A DNA stretch of 64,000 bases from Sympetrum striolatum (Eukaryota; Arthropoda; Insecta; Odonata; Libellulidae), in the NCBI GenBank assembly GCA_947579665.1, contig OX388347.1:40060943-40124942 (forward strand), given 5' to 3'. Below the pieces are notes generated by a model. The model worked only from the letters and a program-made list of their open reading frames with translations, was not told where the DNA came from and did not search any database. Positions within the stretch are counted from its first letter, which is position 1, and every line of letters begins with the position of its first letter. Below, piece by piece: positions 60,431 to 64,000 of the stretch. The position numbers and the translations under genes were made by a program.

Positions 60431-62480
60431 AGGACACTTCCGAAAGCGATACCGCCTAACATTTCCATCCAGGGTGATATTCAGGCCATTCCTGGGCAAT
60501 ATAATTACTTTACTATTTAACCATAGGCCGTTGTAAAAAAACGCTCCTTGGTAAATAAGATTGAAAACATTACAAAGTATCTAATTTCATCACAACCCCA
60601 CAACATGGGAAAGTCTTTTTCTCCGAAGATTTGATTACGGGGAATAAATCTGTTATGAAGGTTTTTGTTGCATGTGCACTGCTGCATTCCGGAAAGTAGC
60701 ATTTAGTCATCGATTACGTGGAATTTGATACCCTGATAAGCTGAGACAAGCTGAATCTTCCCATTCCCATTAGAACAAAATAAGAACTAGATACACATAT
60801 TGTTAATCTGGACATGGGTGATAAGAGCGATAAAGTTTAGACATGCCATCACCCTCAATGTTTACGAAAACCCAAGACCAGACCAACCAAGTTTCTGACC
60901 CCTTACCTGCCGAACCTCCTCTCTATCCCCATTAGTACAATCCCAAGAAATAGTGTTGTAGCAAATAAAAAAGTTCTTTTTGCTGAAGCATGGCTGGCTC
61001 AGTGTAAGGTTGCTTCGGGCACCAGGTTGAGTATCCCATCCTTAATCCATCTATTTAGGAACCTTAGAAGTACTTTTTCGATTAAAGTCATGCTTGAAAT
61101 ATCACTGATAAAATAATCATCTATCCTCGTCACATAAGGAGCCATGGACAATAAGCAGAACAAATGGTAGTGGCCCTTCCTCATGTGAGTATCAACAACA
61201 CAGTGGTCAGTACAGCAACACTCACTCCACTACAGGTGTGGAAACATTTTTAATAAAGTTAAAGTAAATGTTACCTTGCCTGTAACTTCATGTTGATTTG
61301 TTGCTTAGCAATTTGGAAGGCAAGGAGAGACTGCCTATAAATGAGTCCTTTTCTTTAAAATTTCTAATCAAGTAAAGAGCTCATGAAACCTCTAAGAATA
61401 AAATATTCTGTAGAATGATAGTTCCTCAATCAGATAACCAGACTGGGAGTACTCAAGACAGCATATCAACCAGGTCTGACAGTGAATTTGGAATGTAACA
61501 TCACTTCATACCTGCAAAAGATGGAACATTTTGGAACCAGAAAAGTGGAGTATTGGTCTTAACAGTTGGTGATCAGTGCGATTAAGTGGTCTGAAAAGGA
61601 AGCTTTTTGGCAGAGAAGCAACAGAGTCATAAACGCTGGATCGATAAGCATGAAGGGGTAGGAGTTATGCTTTGGAAGATCATCAGAATGCATGTGAAAA
61701 GGCAAGGTAAAACCAGCACTAAGCCAACGTAGCAAAAGGAAGTTCCTAAAATGTCACTGTTCACTTACTGAAAATTACCATATTTTTACTTGGGTGAGAA
61801 TATTTACAGGTTAATTTTGCTGCTCCCTCAATATCTCGACTTTTCCAGAGCCATTTTAAATTTCCTTGACTACTCCAAGTCTGTAGTAACCCTGTAAATG
61901 CAACATTTTAACAGAATTTAACTTGTGGTGATATATATTTGATTCAAAGCATGCTTTATTTGGGCAGTTGAATGTTAATTTGGACTAAATGTGAAATTGG
62001 AGGAATTGTCGTTCAATTCTGAAATAATAATTAATAAGCTGAGAATAATCTCCAGGACTAGTAGCAATCAACCATTTGTAGACCTGTCCAATTGAAATAT
62101 ATAAATGTAGCTTTTAACATTTGTATTTGTATTCATTTTTTCATTATTCTTTTTCATTTCTGTAAGTGGACTTTCCCATGTATGTGTGTAAAATAAAATA
62201 AAAGATAGATATATTGGATACCTCCAAACTAAGGTTTGCTAGTTTTCAAATGAGGAGTAATAAAGTTTTAGCTGTATTTAATTTTGATATTTTTACATGG
62301 TGCATTAGAAGATTGGGATAGGCAGCTAACACTAATAATTATAATAAAACAATTGAATTTTTTGCAGTACCCCGCCATACCACTGCCATTATCAACATTC
62401 GTTTGACATAAAAACTCAAAAAATACTCTAAAATAAGGATGCAATGGAAGAAACGATACAAAAGATTCATTAAGCAATAA
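60431..62480. other. Intergenic DNA without recognisable features
   Basis: No gene or clear repeat recognised. The first 100 bp continue the open frame of the LINE fragment but no longer resemble reverse transcriptase, suggesting a junction near 60420. Confidence 0.45.
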
Positions 62481-62717
62481 TTAATTTTATTTAAATCAAG
62501 CTTATTATTTATTTAAACATAAATTAGAATACCTTGACAAATAAAATTAAACGTGAGAATAATAAAAACTTTCTGACCATAACAATATAAAAAGTATCAT
62601 CAGTTTCTTGAAAAGTATTTCTGAGAATGATTGAGAGTACAAGAACAGATTTTGTGGAATATTCATAGATGATCATTCTGTAGAATCACATGATGATGAT
62701 CTTGACGAAAACCAATC

Positions 62718-62935
62718 TTACAATTGAGATGTAGTGGCACCAGTACTCTGAGTTCCCTTGGACTTCCTATCTCTAATGGAAATTACATAACGCTGGGCAA
62801 CATTGAGAGGAGGTGAGTATCCTTCAGCATAGGAAGGATCTTCAAACAGCACCTCATATTCGTCAGATGGTGGCACTGGTAGCTGATTCACAATAGCCTT
62901 GTAGAAACACGTAGTTTGTGGGTAAAGGGCCATCA
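62718..62935 (-). CDS. Sgf29: SGF29, SAGA-complex subunit (last exon only)
   Basis: A single 3'-terminal exon begins after the acceptor CACTGTAG (62936) in phase 1 and ends TAA at 62718. It encodes VMALYPQTTCFYKAIV, then LFEDPSYAEGYSPPLNVAQR and a short Ser/Thr tail. These are the last strands of the tandem Tudor (SGF29_C) domain. SGF29 is a SAGA/ATAC histone-acetyltransferase subunit that reads H3K4me3 through this double Tudor fold. The upstream exons were not found up to 64000, so the gene continues beyond the window. Minus-strand poly(A) signals occur near 62486-62491. Confidence 0.9.
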
Positions 62936-64000
62936 CTACAGTGAAAAGAAAAGAAAAAGCTTAACTAAATGATGAAGATGTCAAATAAAGCAAATATATC
63001 ATACAACACAATTTAATAACTTTAACTATATGGATTAGAAAAGTTATTAAGTTGCATGAAATCTTTGTTTAATTCAACATGGTCATAATAATTTACTTAT
63101 ATAATTCAATTAATAATATACTTATACAATTTAACTGTCATCATCCCTCAATTCCACAAGGTAATGGCCTACTTTGTGAACTTAATTATTATATTCTAAC
63201 CCCTACATAATAATAACACATTATAAGTCATAATGCAAGTTGATGGGTAATAATTCAATTTGACTTACTAATCAACTGTGATCATGAAATCTAGATGATC
63301 AGGCGTTACTTTGTGGAAAGCCATTTTAGATAATGAAGAAAAACAATGTAATTTTCTTACTGGAGTAGCATTTTTGGTGTACCACAAGAAGATGCTACTA
63401 CGGTAGCAAAACTGGTCATCAGTAAAATAAGTGTGGAAAATTACATTGTTTTTCTTCATTATCTAACTATGATCATATTGATGATAAAATATGGGAAATA
63501 CAAAATTTTTCACAATAGTGTGTGTCAAGGTTTTCAATTTATAAACCTCTGTAAATATAACATCAATTCCATGTCCAAAGGCAGCTGAAATATACCATAT
63601 TTTGCTGTCAATGTGATGCATTTCCTTTTTTTATTTTTCTAGTATATCCATCAGCATCCGGTTTGCTAAAGTAAGCATATGTTCCTTCTGAATTATATGT
63701 TTTCTGCTGAAAAAAATAATGAAAGAAATGCTTCCAAACACTAATTAGGCTTTTTTTAATTAAAGAATGAATGAAGAGCTGGAGCAGATTTTTTTGGCTA
63801 CAAAATAGCTCAGAGGAATTAGGTATTTAAAAATACTAGAAATTGTTTTAAAAAATAACCCTTTCACTGATGGACCCATATTTGGTGTCTTTTTTAAGAT
63901 AAGAGTAACTTCCTCACATACTTTTCATATTTAAATACATGGTATATCTCAGGCACATACAATTTAAATGACTTAATTCTGAACTTCATCAATAATGAAT
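62936..64000 (-). other. SGF29 intron, running off the window
   Basis: AT-rich, no upstream SGF29 exon recognised. It contains the hairpin element at 63328-63464. Confidence 0.6.
63328..63464. mobile_element. Foldback element with perfect 29-bp arms
   Basis: Arms 63328-63356 and 63436-63464 are exact reverse complements over 29 bases (outer ends AGATAATGAAG and CTTCATTATCT), separated by 79 bases. It is probably a young MITE or a small palindromic insertion. No protein is encoded. Confidence 0.75.

Overview
The window is arthropod, almost certainly insect, nuclear DNA. It has multi-exon genes with GT-AG introns, AT-rich introns broken by GC-richer blocks, and decayed LINE, Ty3/Gypsy, Penelope-like and DNA-transposon copies. 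The proteins recognised read as clear orthologues of insect or general animal proteins. Species and order cannot be fixed from sequence alone.

Layout. 1-12478 holds no recognisable coding exon and is most likely an upstream intron of patched (ptc). 12479-29245 (+) carries 16 exons encoding the last 1213 residues of the Hedgehog receptor Patched; one 9.1 kb intron (18153-27283) splits the transmembrane 10-12 region. 29246 to about 30790 is the probable ptc 3' UTR. 30.8-38.5 kb is repeat-rich intergenic DNA: foldback and terminal-inverted-repeat elements, a Penelope-like 3' fragment with a hammerhead-ribozyme-like motif, and a decayed Gypsy pol fragment. That fragment ends only 40 bp before DIMT1 (38564-40439, +), the 18S rRNA dimethyladenosine transferase. 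DIMT1 converges on Topors (40684-48347, -), a RING ubiquitin/SUMO ligase whose last intron carries a small internally deleted Gypsy element with both LTRs. Tax1bp3/TIP-1 (50798-52911, +) is a single-PDZ protein. A 5'-truncated LINE (about 54.8-55.9 kb, -) follows. Two complex I subunit genes, NDUFA5 (56685-57322, -) and NDUFB6 (57513-58136, +), stand head to head over a 190 bp shared promoter interval. Another decayed LINE lies at about 59.5-60.4 kb (-). The last exon of SGF29, a SAGA-complex subunit (62718-62935, -), ends the window; the rest of that gene lies in the following intron and beyond.

The genes do not form one pathway. The most interesting signal is regulatory. Four perfect copies of the 9-bp Ci/Gli site GACCACCCA lie in GC-rich blocks of ptc introns, and I saw none in the 35 kb outside ptc. 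ptc is the classic direct feedback target of Hedgehog signalling, so these blocks are candidate Hedgehog-response enhancers. No wholly new system was found. Other points worth a second look are the hammerhead motif, a GC-AG intron in DIMT1, the Gypsy/DIMT1 junction, the shared complex I promoter, a Patched tail without a PPxY motif, and several foldback elements.
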